From assembly GCA_900100895.1 (NCBI GenBank), contig FMTX01000020.1:1-64000 (forward strand): a stretch of DNA of 64,000 nucleotides, in the 5' to 3' direction. Shown piece after piece: positions 51,167-61,123 of the stretch. The stretch is from Lachnospiraceae bacterium YSD2013 (GTDB lineage Bacteria > Bacillota > Clostridia > Lachnospirales > Lachnospiraceae). Both the position numbers and the translations under genes were made by a program. How positions within the stretch are numbered: position 1 is the stretch's first letter; each line of letters opens with the position of its first letter. The notes under the pieces were generated by a model. The model did no database searches, was not told the DNA's origin, and saw only the letters and a program-made list of their open reading frames with translations.

Positions 51167-52249
51167 ATGAGAACATACCTTGTAACGGGAGGCGCCGGAT
51201 TTATCGGCTCCAATTTCATTCACTACATGTTTAACAAGTACGGCGATGATATCAAAATCATTAACGTTGACAAGCTTACTTATGCGGGTAACCTTGAGAA
51301 CTTAAAGGATATTGAGAATCGTGCGAACTATTCTTTTGTCAGAGCCGATATCTGTGACAGCCCTGCAATCGAAGAGATTTTTAAGAAGAATGATATCGAT
51401 GTTGTGGTTCACTTTGCGGCAGAAAGCCACGTGGATCGAAGCATCAGAAATCCCGAAGTTTTTGTTAAGACCAATGTTCTCGGAACACTTGTAATGCTTA
51501 ACAATGCAAAGGCTTCATGGGAGCTTCCTGACGGTTCATATATGGAAGGCAAGAGATTCCTTCACGTATCCACCGACGAAGTATACGGTTCACTTGAAGA
51601 GGACGGCGGATACTTCTACGAGACTACTCCTTACTCACCTCACAGCCCTTATTCGGCAAGTAAGGCAAGTTCGGATATGCTTGTTAAGGCTTATATGGAT
51701 ACTTACAAGTTCCCTGCAAATATTACAAACTGCTCCAACAACTACGGCCCTTACCAGTTCCCCGAGAAGTTGATTCCTCTTATTATCAACAATGCTCTTA
51801 ACGGTAAGAAGCTTCCCGTATACGGTGACGGTAAGAACGTAAGAGACTGGCTCTATGTTATGGACCATGCCAAGGCTATCGATATGGTTATCAACAAGGG
51901 TCGCCTCTTTGAAACATACAATGTAGGCGGACACAACGAGAAGCAGAACATCGAGATTATAAACATTATTCTTGATACTCTTCAGGAGATGCTTCCCGAA
52001 GGAGATCCCAGAAAGGCTCATATCAATAAGGACCTTATCACATACGTTGAGGACAGAAAGGGACACGACAGAAGATACGCTATCGCTCCCGACAAGATTA
52101 AGGCTGAAATCGGCTGGGAACCCGAGACCATGTTCAAAGAAGGTATCAAGCTTACTATTAAGTGGTACTTCGAGCATGAAGACTGGATGAAGAACGTTAC
52201 CAGCGGTGACTACGTAAATTATTACGCAGAAATGTATAAGAATAAATAA
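51167..52249 (+). CDS. rfbB: dTDP-glucose 4,6-dehydratase
   Basis: RfbB (RmlB) converts dTDP-glucose to the 4-keto-6-deoxy sugar with bound NAD, the second step of dTDP-rhamnose synthesis. It has LVTGGAGFIGSNFIHY, HFAAESHVDRSI, HVSTDEVYGSL and the YSASKASSD motif (YxxxK). The length of 360 residues is normal for RmlB. ATAGGAG precedes the ATG. It heads the surface glycan operon. Confidence 0.96.
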   Translation: MRTYLVTGGAGFIGSNFIHYMFNKYGDDIKIINVDKLTYAGNLENLKDIENRANYSFVRADICDSPAIEEIFKKNDIDVVVHFAAESHVDRSIRNPEVFVKTNVLGTLVMLNNAKASWELPDGSYMEGKRFLHVSTDEVYGSLEEDGGYFYETTPYSPHSPYSASKASSDMLVKAYMDTYKFPANITNCSNNYGPYQFPEKLIPLIINNALNGKKLPVYGDGKNVRDWLYVMDHAKAIDMVINKGRLFETYNVGGHNEKQNIEIINIILDTLQEMLPEGDPRKAHINKDLITYVEDRKGHDRRYAIAPDKIKAEIGWEPETMFKEGIKLTIKWYFEHEDWMKNVTSGDYVNYYAEMYKNK

Positions 52250-52271
52250 GAGTTAAAGGAGATTACTCGGA

Positions 52272-53150
52272 ATGAAAGGTATTATCTTGGCCGGCGGTTC
52301 CGGCACCAGGCTTTATCCTCTTACAAAGGCAATTTCCAAGCAGATTATGCCTGTATACGACAAGCCCATGATTTATTACCCTCTTTCAACTTTGATGCTC
52401 GCGGGGATCCGTGAAGTGCTTATTATTTCCACTCCCAGAGATCTTCCTGTATTCAAGGAACTTTTCGGAGATGGAAGCCAGCTTGGAATGAGCTTTTCTT
52501 ACGCTGTGCAGGAGTACCCGAGAGGACTTGCGGATGCGTTTATTATCGGTGAATCCTTTATCGGTAATGATGCGGCTGCTTTGGTGCTCGGTGACAATAT
52601 CTTCTACGGCCAGAGCTTTTCGAAGGTATTGCAGCAGGCTGCGGTTCGTACAGAGTCTGAACCCGGTGCGACAATCTTCGGTTATTATGTAAGAGACCCC
52701 AGAGAGTACGGCGTAGTAGAGTTCGATGCTAACGGTAAGGCATTATCCATCGAAGAGAAGCCTGAGCATCCGAAGAGCAACTACGCTGTTCCCGGACTTT
52801 ATTTTTATGATAACGACGTTGTTGAAATCGCCAAGAACGTTAAGCCTTCTGCAAGAGGCGAGATAGAAATTACAAGTATCAACAATGAATATTTGTCACG
52901 AGGCACGCTTCACGTAGAGACTATGGGACGTGGATTTGCATGGCTTGATACCGGTAACCACGATGCGCTTTTGGATGCGGCTAACTTTGTGGCTACATTC
53001 CAGAAGAGACAGGGACTTTACATTTCCTGTATAGAAGAAATTGCTTTTAAGAGAGGTTTCATTAATAAGGACGAACTCTTAAAACTTGCAGAACCTCTCA
53101 TGAAGACCGCTTACGGTAAATATCTTGTTGAGGTAGCTAATGGACTCTAA
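52272..53150 (+). CDS. rfbA: glucose-1-phosphate thymidylyltransferase
   Basis: RfbA (RmlA) makes dTDP-glucose from glucose 1-phosphate and dTTP, the first step of dTDP-rhamnose synthesis. It has [47 protein letters not shown] and [12 protein letters not shown]. The length of 292 residues is typical. AAAGGAG precedes the ATG. It overlaps the next gene by 11 bases. Confidence 0.96.
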   Translation: MKGIILAGGSGTRLYPLTKAISKQIMPVYDKPMIYYPLSTLMLAGIREVLIISTPRDLPVFKELFGDGSQLGMSFSYAVQEYPRGLADAFIIGESFIGNDAAALVLGDNIFYGQSFSKVLQQAAVRTESEPGATIFGYYVRDPREYGVVEFDANGKALSIEEKPEHPKSNYAVPGLYFYDNDVVEIAKNVKPSARGEIEITSINNEYLSRGTLHVETMGRGFAWLDTGNHDALLDAANFVATFQKRQGLYISCIEEIAFKRGFINKDELLKLAEPLMKTAYGKYLVEVANGL

Positions 53151-54411
53151 GGTCAAACGCGTCGTAATATTACTGTGCGTTTTAATGGGAGTCACGGTAA
53201 TAGGTATCGTGATTCTTGCCAATATGGACTCATTGCGAAAGAAAAAACCTTCGGCGACAAGTACGGTGTCGGAGGTTGTTTCTGTGAGCGAAGAGAAGCC
53301 GGAATTACAGATAGGCTATGACCTGGAAGCCTGGAAGAAAGATGCGTCTTTTTTTGACCGGGAGAGCGATACGCTGGCGGCACGAATTCTTGAAGATATG
53401 AAGGATTTAAGTGTTAAGGCGGTGAGCGAGGAACGCAACCTTCGAGTGCAGATATTGGACTATGAGGGCGAGCGTAAGACCGGTGAGGCTTTCAAGATTG
53501 CTGTGGCGACGGAGAAGAAGCCCAATGATTATGAGAATTACGCCGACGCCGATAAGGATGGCGTGATTACGATTGATTATATGGAACCGGGCAAGTACCT
53601 GGTGACGCTGCTTCCGATTGACGGGTATACAGTTCCCGACAAGCCGACGGAAGTGGTTGTTAAGAGTAAGATTGAATACGAGTTTATAGAAGACATAGAG
53701 CTTTTGTTTACTGAGAAGACCGAAGCGGAGACGAGGCTTGAAGATACGATGGTTGTCGGGGCTGAGTCATATGCGGACAAGAAACAGAATACTTCTTTTG
53801 CCAAAGACGATTATGTGTATGGCGTGGATTTATCGGATAAGAACGCAGTGACGGATTTTAATAAGATTTACGAATCCGGAGTGCGGTTCGTGATGTTGCG
53901 AGTCGGTTACAGAGGCTCGATATCGGGCGACATTGTGATTGATGAGACCTTCGATGAGTATGCGACGCTGGCCAATCGTGCGGGACTGGATGTGGGAGCT
54001 TATTTCTTCTCACAGGCAGTTGACGAGAAGGAAGCAGTCGAGGAAGCATCGGCTGTATATGCGTGTTGCCGAGAAAAAAACATATGTTATCCAATATGCA
54101 TTCGTGTGGATCAGGCAGGAGGACTCGGCCGAGCGGATTCGTTGAGTCGTGAAGACAGGACGAAGGTTGTTCAGGCATTCGCGGAGACCGTTAAGGGGTT
54201 CGGATATGAACCTTGCGTGTATGCATCGTCCAACTGGCTGAAGACGAATCTCGATATGAGAAAGCTTTCCGGATACAGAATATGGATGGCGCAGTTCAAT
54301 GCCAATCCGGTAGAGGATATATACTATGATATGTGGCAATACTCCTCTAAGGGCAAGGTTCCGGGCATTGACGGCGAGGTAAATTTAAGCAAATCATTCT
54401 TGAATAATTAA
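53140..54411 (+). CDS. membrane-anchored GH25-like protein with degenerate catalytic motif
   Basis: The 423-residue protein has an N-terminal membrane segment (7-28), a prealbumin-like domain (about 100-185, homologous by eye to that in the 47990 product) and a GH25-like domain (about 226-423). The first aspartate is kept ([10 protein letters not shown]230), but the catalytic FVDVES of active GH25 is CIRVDQ here (R322, D324). It is probably inactive as a muramidase. Its start lies inside rfbA, with GAGG before the ATG, so it is translated with the rfb genes. A role in glycan binding or attachment is possible. Confidence 0.82.
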   Translation: MDSKVKRVVILLCVLMGVTVIGIVILANMDSLRKKKPSATSTVSEVVSVSEEKPELQIGYDLEAWKKDASFFDRESDTLAARILEDMKDLSVKAVSEERNLRVQILDYEGERKTGEAFKIAVATEKKPNDYENYADADKDGVITIDYMEPGKYLVTLLPIDGYTVPDKPTEVVVKSKIEYEFIEDIELLFTEKTEAETRLEDTMVVGAESYADKKQNTSFAKDDYVYGVDLSDKNAVTDFNKIYESGVRFVMLRVGYRGSISGDIVIDETFDEYATLANRAGLDVGAYFFSQAVDEKEAVEEASAVYACCREKNICYPICIRVDQAGGLGRADSLSREDRTKVVQAFAETVKGFGYEPCVYASSNWLKTNLDMRKLSGYRIWMAQFNANPVEDIYYDMWQYSSKGKVPGIDGEVNLSKSFLNN

Positions 54412-54440
54412 ATCAAGACTAAATAAATGGAGAAGATGAA

Positions 54441-55001
54441 ATGGGTAAATTGACAGTTGAAAAATGTGATATTGAAGGCGTTCTTATTATCACGCCTGAA
54501 GTGAGAGAGGATGCCAGAGGCTACTTCATGGAGACATACCAGAAGAAGGATTTCGAAGCTGTAGGCGTTAATGTGGACTTTGTACAGGACAATCAGTCGG
54601 CGTCCAGAAAGGGCGTTTTGAGAGGTCTTCATTTCCAGAAGCAGTTTCCTCAGGATAAATTGGTACGAGTTATTAAGGGTGCCGTATACGATGTGTGCGT
54701 AGACCTTCGCGAAGGTTCAAAAACATTCGGTAAGTGGATGGGCGTTGAACTTTCCGAGCAGAACAAGAAGCAGTTCTTTATTCCCAAGGGATTTGCTCAT
54801 GGTTTCCTTGTACTTTCCGATTATGCGGAGTTCGTTTATAAATGCTCCGATTTTTATCATCCCAACGATGAGGGCGGTATTGCATACAACGATCCCGACA
54901 TTGCTGTTAAGTGGCCCATCGAAGAAGGCCTTGAACTTATCATGAGCGAAAAGGATACCAAGTGGGGCGGATTTAAAGAATATGTCGCAGAAAGAAAATA
55001 A
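54441..55001 (+). CDS. rfbC: dTDP-4-dehydrorhamnose 3,5-epimerase
   Basis: RfbC (RmlC) epimerises the 4-keto-6-deoxy sugar in dTDP-L-rhamnose synthesis. The 186-residue cupin has GYFMETYQKKDFEAVG, FVQDNQSASRKGVLRGLHFQ, the catalytic His in that motif, and FFIPKGFAHGFLVLSDYAEF. The frame overlaps the permease gene by 20 bases, so it is co-transcribed with the exporter. Confidence 0.95.
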   Translation: MGKLTVEKCDIEGVLIITPEVREDARGYFMETYQKKDFEAVGVNVDFVQDNQSASRKGVLRGLHFQKQFPQDKLVRVIKGAVYDVCVDLREGSKTFGKWMGVELSEQNKKQFFIPKGFAHGFLVLSDYAEFVYKCSDFYHPNDEGGIAYNDPDIAVKWPIEEGLELIMSEKDTKWGGFKEYVAERK

Positions 55002-55785
55002 GAAAACACTTAGCTTAATATGGAAGCTTGCGCGTAACGATTTTAAGACTCGTTACGCCGGCTCCTATTTGGGAGCACTGTGGGCGATGGTTCAGCCGGT
55101 TATCACAGTGCTTATGTACTATATCGTTTTTGACAAGATTTTTAAACAGAGAGCTACGGCTGTTGCGGGCGGAATAGAGGTTCCTTACGTTCTTTTCCTG
55201 ACTGCGGGTCTGGTTCCCTGGTTTTATTTTTCCGAAGGTTTATCAAACGGCGCCAATGCATTGGTGCAGTACAGCTACCTTGTTAAAAAGGTGGTATTTA
55301 AAATTGATATTCTGCCTGTTATAAAGGTCGTTGCCGCTTCCTTTATACATGTCTTTTTTATGTGTGTTCTTCTGATTGTGGCGGCAGTATACAAATATTA
55401 CCCCAATCTGTACACGATTCAGCTTCTTTATTACAGTTTTTGTCTGTTTATGCTGCTTCTGGCGCTTAGTTATGCGACGTCGGCGATAGTGGTATTTTTC
55501 AGGGATTTGAATCAGATTATTTCTATCTTTTTGCAAATAGGAATGTGGGCGACGCCCATTCTTTGGAATATAGCGAATCTTTCTCCCAAGTGGCAGATAG
55601 CCATGAAGGTGATTAACCCTGTGGCTTATGTAGTGCTTGGATACAGGGCGACGATTTGTGAGAGCAAGGGCTTCTGGACAGAACCGCTTTATACAGCGTA
55701 TTTCTGGGGGCTTGTACTGGTGCTTTGGCTTATAGGCAGAGCGATATTTAAGAAACTTAAGGTCCATTTTGCGGACGTTTTATAG
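54982..55785 (+). CDS. polysaccharide ABC exporter permease (Wzm/TagG-like)
   Basis: The 267-residue protein has six hydrophobic segments and the ABC-2 polysaccharide-export form: IWKLARNDFKTRYAGSYLGA at the N-terminus and LWAMVQPVITVLMYYIVFDK. It is the partner of the ATPase 9 bases downstream. The pair would move an undecaprenyl-linked glycan across the membrane. It starts inside the rfbC gene (20-base overlap). Confidence 0.9.
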   Translation: MSQKENKKTLSLIWKLARNDFKTRYAGSYLGALWAMVQPVITVLMYYIVFDKIFKQRATAVAGGIEVPYVLFLTAGLVPWFYFSEGLSNGANALVQYSYLVKKVVFKIDILPVIKVVAASFIHVFFMCVLLIVAAVYKYYPNLYTIQLLYYSFCLFMLLLALSYATSAIVVFFRDLNQIISIFLQIGMWATPILWNIANLSPKWQIAMKVINPVAYVVLGYRATICESKGFWTEPLYTAYFWGLVLVLWLIGRAIFKKLKVHFADVL

Positions 55786-55793
55786 AGGTATAG

Positions 55794-57050
55794 ATGAGTA
55801 AAGAAATGCTTGATAGCGAATCAAGAGAAAAAATCATATCGGTAAAGGGTCTTAAGAAGGCTTATAAGCTGTACAATAAGCCCGCGGATCGTCTTTTTGA
55901 TGCGTTCGGGCTTAAGAAGAATTGTTATTCGGTGAACTATGCTCTTAAGGGCGTGGATATAGACATTTATAAGGGCGAGACTGTAGGTATCATCGGAACC
56001 AACGGCTCCGGTAAATCCACCCTTTTGAAAATAATAACAGGTGTTCTTAATGCAACTGAAGGCGATGTGAAGGTTAACGGTCGCATCTCGGCGCTGCTGG
56101 AACTCGGTGCCGGATTCAACCAGGAATACAACGGTATCGAGAACGTCTATCTTAACGGCACCATGATGGGCTTCACGGAAAAAGAAATCGAGAAGCGATT
56201 GCCGGATATACTGGAGTTTGCGGATATCGGTGATTATGTGTATCAGCCGGTTAAGACTTATTCTTCGGGTATGTTCGTGCGTCTTGCTTTTGCCGTGGCC
56301 ATTAACATTGATCCGGAGATATTGATTGTCGATGAAGCGCTTTCGGTCGGAGACGTGTTCTTCCAGTCGAAGTGTTATCACAAGTTTGAAGAATTCAAGA
56401 AGTCGGGTAAGACGATTATATTTGTGTCGCACGACTTAAGTTCGATTTCCAAGTACTGCGACAGAGTACTGGTACTTAATAAGGGCGACAAGGTCGCTGA
56501 GGGTAAGCCCAAGGAAATGATAGATGTTTATAAGCAGATTCTTGTGGGTCAGTATGCCAAGGACAAGGGCGATATGTTCGCTGCGGACGGCGAGAACAAG
56601 GAACTTCTTGAGTATGGCTCCAAGGAAGCTGTAATCGAAGAATACTGGGTGACGGATTCGAAGGGACTTCGTACGAATGCGCTTATTAAGGGCGATGTAT
56701 TCACGATACACATGAAGGTGCGGTTCGATAAGGATGTGGAGAAACCCATATTTGCATATAAGTTCGTTAATCCTAAGGGCGTAGAGGTTACCGGCACCAA
56801 TACAATGTTTGAGAAAGCGTTTCTCGAGAATGTAAAGGCCGGAAGTGAACTCGAGATTACGTTTACTCAGGAGATGAATCTGCAGGGCGGCGAATATCTG
56901 ATTTCTTTTGGCTGTACCGGATACATAAACGATACGTTTACGGTTTATCACAGAATGTATTACGCGATGAGCGTTGCGGTTATATCTGACAAGGATACGG
57001 TCGGATATTACGATATGAACAGTAAGATCACTGTGACGAAGATTAAATAG
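55794..57050 (+). CDS. polysaccharide ABC exporter ATPase with C-terminal glycan-binding-type domain (Wzt-like)
   Basis: The 418-residue protein has an ABC ATPase half: GIIGTNGSGKSTLLKIITG (Walker A), TYSSGMFVRLAFAVA (signature) and ILIVDEALSVGD (Walker B). Unlike TagH it then has a C-terminal domain of about 150 residues (about 260-418). That domain ends with beta-rich stretches such as EITFTQEMNLQGGEYLISF, as in Wzt proteins whose C-terminus reads the capped non-reducing end of the glycan. GAGGTATAG precedes the ATG. Confidence 0.88.
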   Translation: MSKEMLDSESREKIISVKGLKKAYKLYNKPADRLFDAFGLKKNCYSVNYALKGVDIDIYKGETVGIIGTNGSGKSTLLKIITGVLNATEGDVKVNGRISALLELGAGFNQEYNGIENVYLNGTMMGFTEKEIEKRLPDILEFADIGDYVYQPVKTYSSGMFVRLAFAVAINIDPEILIVDEALSVGDVFFQSKCYHKFEEFKKSGKTIIFVSHDLSSISKYCDRVLVLNKGDKVAEGKPKEMIDVYKQILVGQYAKDKGDMFAADGENKELLEYGSKEAVIEEYWVTDSKGLRTNALIKGDVFTIHMKVRFDKDVEKPIFAYKFVNPKGVEVTGTNTMFEKAFLENVKAGSELEITFTQEMNLQGGEYLISFGCTGYINDTFTVYHRMYYAMSVAVISDKDTVGYYDMNSKITVTKIK

Positions 57051-57083
57051 TTGTTGCGATTGAATATTTGAAAGAGGTTATTG

Positions 57084-59078
57084 ATGGTTAATAGCACCTT
57101 TATCGGTAAGGTAAGTGTTAACTTCATAGATTGTGAACCTGAGAAAAACAAGGGTTATCTTAAAGAGGATATTCTGAAGATTGTCAGGGATACGAACAAA
57201 TTGGAATATTCGGGCATTATTGCGGACAAAAACAAGTATGAGTATCTGTATCACCTGTCTGATATACGCGGTAACGTTGTAAGGTGGTTGCCGATTCGTG
57301 AAGGTGATTCTGTGCTGGAACTGGACGCCGAGTGTGGCGCAATAACAGGTGCTCTTCTTGAAATGACTGATAATGTCACAGCATATTGCTGTTGCGCGAC
57401 AGATGCAGAGATAATTGCGGAGCGATTCTCGAATTGCAAGAAATTTGTCGTTTATGCAGGAACAATAGGCTCAATATCGACAATTGATTCGACCTATAAT
57501 TGGGTAATTGTAAGAAATGCACGATTATTGTCCGAGGCGGAACGTTTGACGGGTAAAAACGGACGCGTGATATTTATTACCGACAATCGCATGGGCATGA
57601 GGAATCTTGCCGGGGTTAAAGCTGCCGGCGAGAGTGAATATTTTACTGGCGTAGAAGGCAAGAGTGATTCGGGACTGACCTTTGCGGGGCTTAGAAAGAT
57701 TCTTTCGACAACAGGCTTCTCCAAAGCGCAGATGTTCTATCCTTATCCCGATTATAGATTTATGAAATGTCTGTATTCGAACTCAAGACTTCCCAAGGTG
57801 GGAGAGCTTGTGGACAACGGACTTAACTTTGAATCGGACAGGCTCGATTTGTTCTCGGAAAAAGAAGCTTTTGATGCTTGCTGTGAAGACGGAAGCTTTC
57901 AGTATTATTCGAATTCGTATCTTGTAGTGCTCGGCAATCCCGTGGATGTTGAGTATGCAAGATTTTCCAATGACAGAGCTCCCGAGTATGGAATATTTAC
58001 TACGATAGAATCGACTCCGGGCGGTAAAGTGGTCAGAAAACGTCCGCTCAGCGATGCTGCCGATGAGCATATCAGAAATCTCGGCAGGTATTATGAAATG
58101 CTTTCTGCAAGATATGAAGGCTCGGGACTTAAGATTAACAGGTGTAACGTACTTGAAGCGGGCGGAAGACTTTCCGCAGATTTTGAGTATGTGGAAGGCG
58201 TAGAACTCTCGAGAATTTTTGATAAGCTTCTTAAAAAGAATGATTTGGATAACTTCTATGCGCTGTTTGATAAATATGTAAGCCTTGTGGGTTACAATGA
58301 CGGTGCGGATATTGCGGATCTTGACGTTGTATTTTCCAACATTCTTGTAAGCGGGGATGACTGGACTTTGATAGACTACGAATGGTGCAAGGAAGGCAGT
58401 GTGCCGGTTCGTGAGACTGCTTACAGGGCTCTGTATTGTTATTTATTGGAAGATAAGAACCGCGAAAAAATAAATCAGGATTTAATACTTGACAAGCTTG
58501 TTCTTTCGCACGAAGCAGCAGAAGATATCAGAAACGATGAAGTAATCTTCCAAAAACGCGTAACAGGGCGGAATTTGTCACTTGGTGAATTAAGAGAACA
58601 CATGGGATTAAAGAGTGTTAACCCGATTCCGCTTGTGGGTAAGATAAAAGATAATTCATCAATTTATAAAGTTATGATTTATCCCGGCAAGGGTGAAGGC
58701 GAATTCAGCGAGGAAACCGCATATGAATGCAAAGACGCGTATGTGGATGAAACCGTTGCGAAAATCACCGCGGCTGTCGGAACCGACAATTCGATTATGA
58801 GAGTAGATCCTCTCGATGCGCCTTGTCTGGTTACAATCAGAGAAGCCAAGCTTGGAGAAGAAGATTTCCCGGTAGACAGCAAGAAGTATGTTTTGTCCAA
58901 CGGTGTAAGAATAGGTAAGAACAATTTCGTATTCTCCACGGCAGATCCCAACTTGTATTTCAACGTTGACGGATTTGTTCATGATGAAGATACATTTTTA
59001 TATTTGGAACTTGAAGTGGTTCCGCTTGCGGCAGATACTGCGGAGGCGGTAGCCAAGAACATTAAGAAACTTTTCTAA
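57084..59078 (+). CDS. methyltransferase plus kinase-like glycan-modifying protein (WbdD-like)
   Basis: From ATG 57084 (AAAGAGGT upstream; a TTG three bases before is in frame) the product is 664 residues. Residues about 70-240 are a SAM-methyltransferase-like domain (motif I SVLELDAECGAITGALLEM). Residues about 300-470 look kinase-like: DIADLDVVFSNILV is a catalytic-loop-like DxDxxxxN and WTLIDYEWC is the metal-binding strand. The remainder is beta-rich. The methyltransferase-kinase pairing next to a Wzt with C-terminal domain recalls WbdD, which caps O-antigen chains and sets their length. The analogy is inference; sequence similarity to WbdD was not measured. Confidence 0.72.
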   Translation: MVNSTFIGKVSVNFIDCEPEKNKGYLKEDILKIVRDTNKLEYSGIIADKNKYEYLYHLSDIRGNVVRWLPIREGDSVLELDAECGAITGALLEMTDNVTAYCCCATDAEIIAERFSNCKKFVVYAGTIGSISTIDSTYNWVIVRNARLLSEAERLTGKNGRVIFITDNRMGMRNLAGVKAAGESEYFTGVEGKSDSGLTFAGLRKILSTTGFSKAQMFYPYPDYRFMKCLYSNSRLPKVGELVDNGLNFESDRLDLFSEKEAFDACCEDGSFQYYSNSYLVVLGNPVDVEYARFSNDRAPEYGIFTTIESTPGGKVVRKRPLSDAADEHIRNLGRYYEMLSARYEGSGLKINRCNVLEAGGRLSADFEYVEGVELSRIFDKLLKKNDLDNFYALFDKYVSLVGYNDGADIADLDVVFSNILVSGDDWTLIDYEWCKEGSVPVRETAYRALYCYLLEDKNREKINQDLILDKLVLSHEAAEDIRNDEVIFQKRVTGRNLSLGELREHMGLKSVNPIPLVGKIKDNSSIYKVMIYPGKGEGEFSEETAYECKDAYVDETVAKITAAVGTDNSIMRVDPLDAPCLVTIREAKLGEEDFPVDSKKYVLSNGVRIGKNNFVFSTADPNLYFNVDGFVHDEDTFLYLELEVVPLAADTAEAVAKNIKKLF

Positions 59079-59089
59079 ACAGGATCGCT

Positions 59090-61123
59090 ATGATTAAAAG
59101 TCTGATTAAGAATGCGACAATTAAACATGCGGATAAGGTATATGCCAAGTCGATAGAGGGAGCGGTTCCTTCCTATGATGAATGGATTAGGGACAAGGAG
59201 TCTTCTTTTGAAAGAATCGATATGTCCGTGCGCTCTAAGGGGGATGAGACTGAGGCCGGAGAAGCCAAAGCCATGTCCAAGCTTTCTTATGTGACGACTT
59301 ATGAAGGCTCAAGTTTCAGAATCGTTCCGTATTCTGTTGTGGATGCTTCTTTTGAGATTAAGTATTTACTGGAAGACTTTATAATCTTTACGAACGGCGA
59401 ACTTACCGACAGGGCGATCCCGTTTATTCAAAAGGCGTTCCTTGAGAATCCCGAGGCTGATGTTCTTTACGGCGATGAGGATATTGCTACGCTTGATGCG
59501 GGAGATTTGCTTAAGTACGGAAGAAGCGTGGTGGGTACAAGGCAGGATCCTTACTTTAAACCCGAATGGTCGCCTAATGCATTTTTAGATCATTTTTATT
59601 TCTGTAACGTAGTTGTAATAAGAAGAAGTTCGTTTAGGGATGTTTATATGCCCGAGGACGTGTACGGTGTGAGAAAGATATACCGGATGCTTCTTGAATA
59701 TATCTTTAAAGATGAGAAGTCACTTCGTAAGAGTGTAATCAGTGTCGGCGAGATTCTGATTCATGCCAAGGACTATACCAATAACGAGATTAAGTACGAG
59801 AATGCGGGCAGATACGCAAGCAACCTCGTGGCGGTCAAGAATGACAAATATAAAATATCGGTCGTTATTCCATCAAGGAACAATCCGCACTTGCTTGAGC
59901 AATGTTTATCATCCTTGTTCGATTCGCTTTACGATGATACCGAAGTCGAGATTATCGTCGTAGACAACGGAAGCGACCCGGACAAAAAACAGGACATAGA
60001 AGAGGTACTCTCCAAGTACCATGCCATATACAAATATAATCCCATGGACTTCAATTTCTCCGCTCAGTGCAATATCGGGGTGGCGGAATCCAAGTACCCG
60101 ATGGTTCTTTTGTTAAATGACGATATAACTTTTAAAGAAAAAGGCACCCTCGAAACCATGGCCGATGAGCTTAAATACAGCTTTACCGGCGCCGTGGGAC
60201 TGAAGCTTTTGTACCCGAATTCAAGCACTATTCAGCACGCCGGGGTTATCAATAACCGAATCGGTCCCGTGCATAAGCTTCAGTTTTGCGATGACAGGCA
60301 ATCATATTATCATGGATTTAATCATACGGTTCAGAACGTTTCCGCAGTTACCGCAGCTTGCCTGATGGTGAGACGTGATGCTTACGATAAGGTTCACGGA
60401 TTGGATGAAACCCTGAAAGTTGCTTTTAACGATGTTGATTTCTGCTTCAGACTTCTTGAGGCAGGATACGTGAATGTTGTATGCAATAACATTTATGCGG
60501 TTCATGCCGAGTCGATTACCAGAGGACGAGACGAAGACACCAAGTCGATAGTCAGACTCAACGTGGAAAAAGAACGCCTCTACGAAACACACGGTTCACT
60601 TCGCGGCTATGACCCATATTTCTCGAAGTACCTTCTGGCTGACTGCCTGGACTCAAGAATAGTTCCGGCAAATGAATATGAATACAAGCGGGCAGAAGAA
60701 ACCGCAACCAAGAAAACGGTTGTGGATTTAAATGGATGCGGCGCAAGGGAAGATGCCTGCGTAATTCTTTCCATGGAATATGCCGACAATAAGAGCGGAT
60801 TTTCTTTTGACAAAGAAGACGACGGCAGCTATCTGGTACAGGGCTTCGCGTATGTTGCGGGAACAAATAACGCATGTTATCATAAATTGCTTTTGCTTCG
60901 AGGCGAACTTCAGACCTTTTCTTTGCCCATCAACGGATGCGTAAGAAATGATGTTGCGCTTTCATGCACAGATCAGGTAAATGTTGAAAAATCCGGATTT
61001 TGTGTTAATATACCCGGGGCGGAACTTAAGCCCGGCAACTATCGTGTCGGCATACTTATGACCAAGAAAATGTCCAAGGAAAAGCTGTATGCTTTTTCCA
61101 ATAAATATATGGTGGTGAAATAA
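59090..61123 (+). CDS. large GT2-family glycosyltransferase with an N-terminal GT-A-like half
   Basis: The 677-residue protein has a first region (about 60-230) with GT-A-like features, among them DVLYGDEDIATLDAG and PYFKPEWSPNAF. A clear GT2 domain follows from about 253: YKISVVIPSRNNPHLLEQC, LLLNDDITF and VAFNDVDFCFRLLEAGY. A C-terminal beta-rich extension follows from about 540. It probably adds rhamnose or a related sugar to the growing glycan. AGGATC precedes the ATG. It abuts the next gene with no gap, so the two are coupled. Confidence 0.85.
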   Translation: MIKSLIKNATIKHADKVYAKSIEGAVPSYDEWIRDKESSFERIDMSVRSKGDETEAGEAKAMSKLSYVTTYEGSSFRIVPYSVVDASFEIKYLLEDFIIFTNGELTDRAIPFIQKAFLENPEADVLYGDEDIATLDAGDLLKYGRSVVGTRQDPYFKPEWSPNAFLDHFYFCNVVVIRRSSFRDVYMPEDVYGVRKIYRMLLEYIFKDEKSLRKSVISVGEILIHAKDYTNNEIKYENAGRYASNLVAVKNDKYKISVVIPSRNNPHLLEQCLSSLFDSLYDDTEVEIIVVDNGSDPDKKQDIEEVLSKYHAIYKYNPMDFNFSAQCNIGVAESKYPMVLLLNDDITFKEKGTLETMADELKYSFTGAVGLKLLYPNSSTIQHAGVINNRIGPVHKLQFCDDRQSYYHGFNHTVQNVSAVTAACLMVRRDAYDKVHGLDETLKVAFNDVDFCFRLLEAGYVNVVCNNIYAVHAESITRGRDEDTKSIVRLNVEKERLYETHGSLRGYDPYFSKYLLADCLDSRIVPANEYEYKRAEETATKKTVVDLNGCGAREDACVILSMEYADNKSGFSFDKEDDGSYLVQGFAYVAGTNNACYHKLLLLRGELQTFSLPINGCVRNDVALSCTDQVNVEKSGFCVNIPGAELKPGNYRVGILMTKKMSKEKLYAFSNKYMVVK

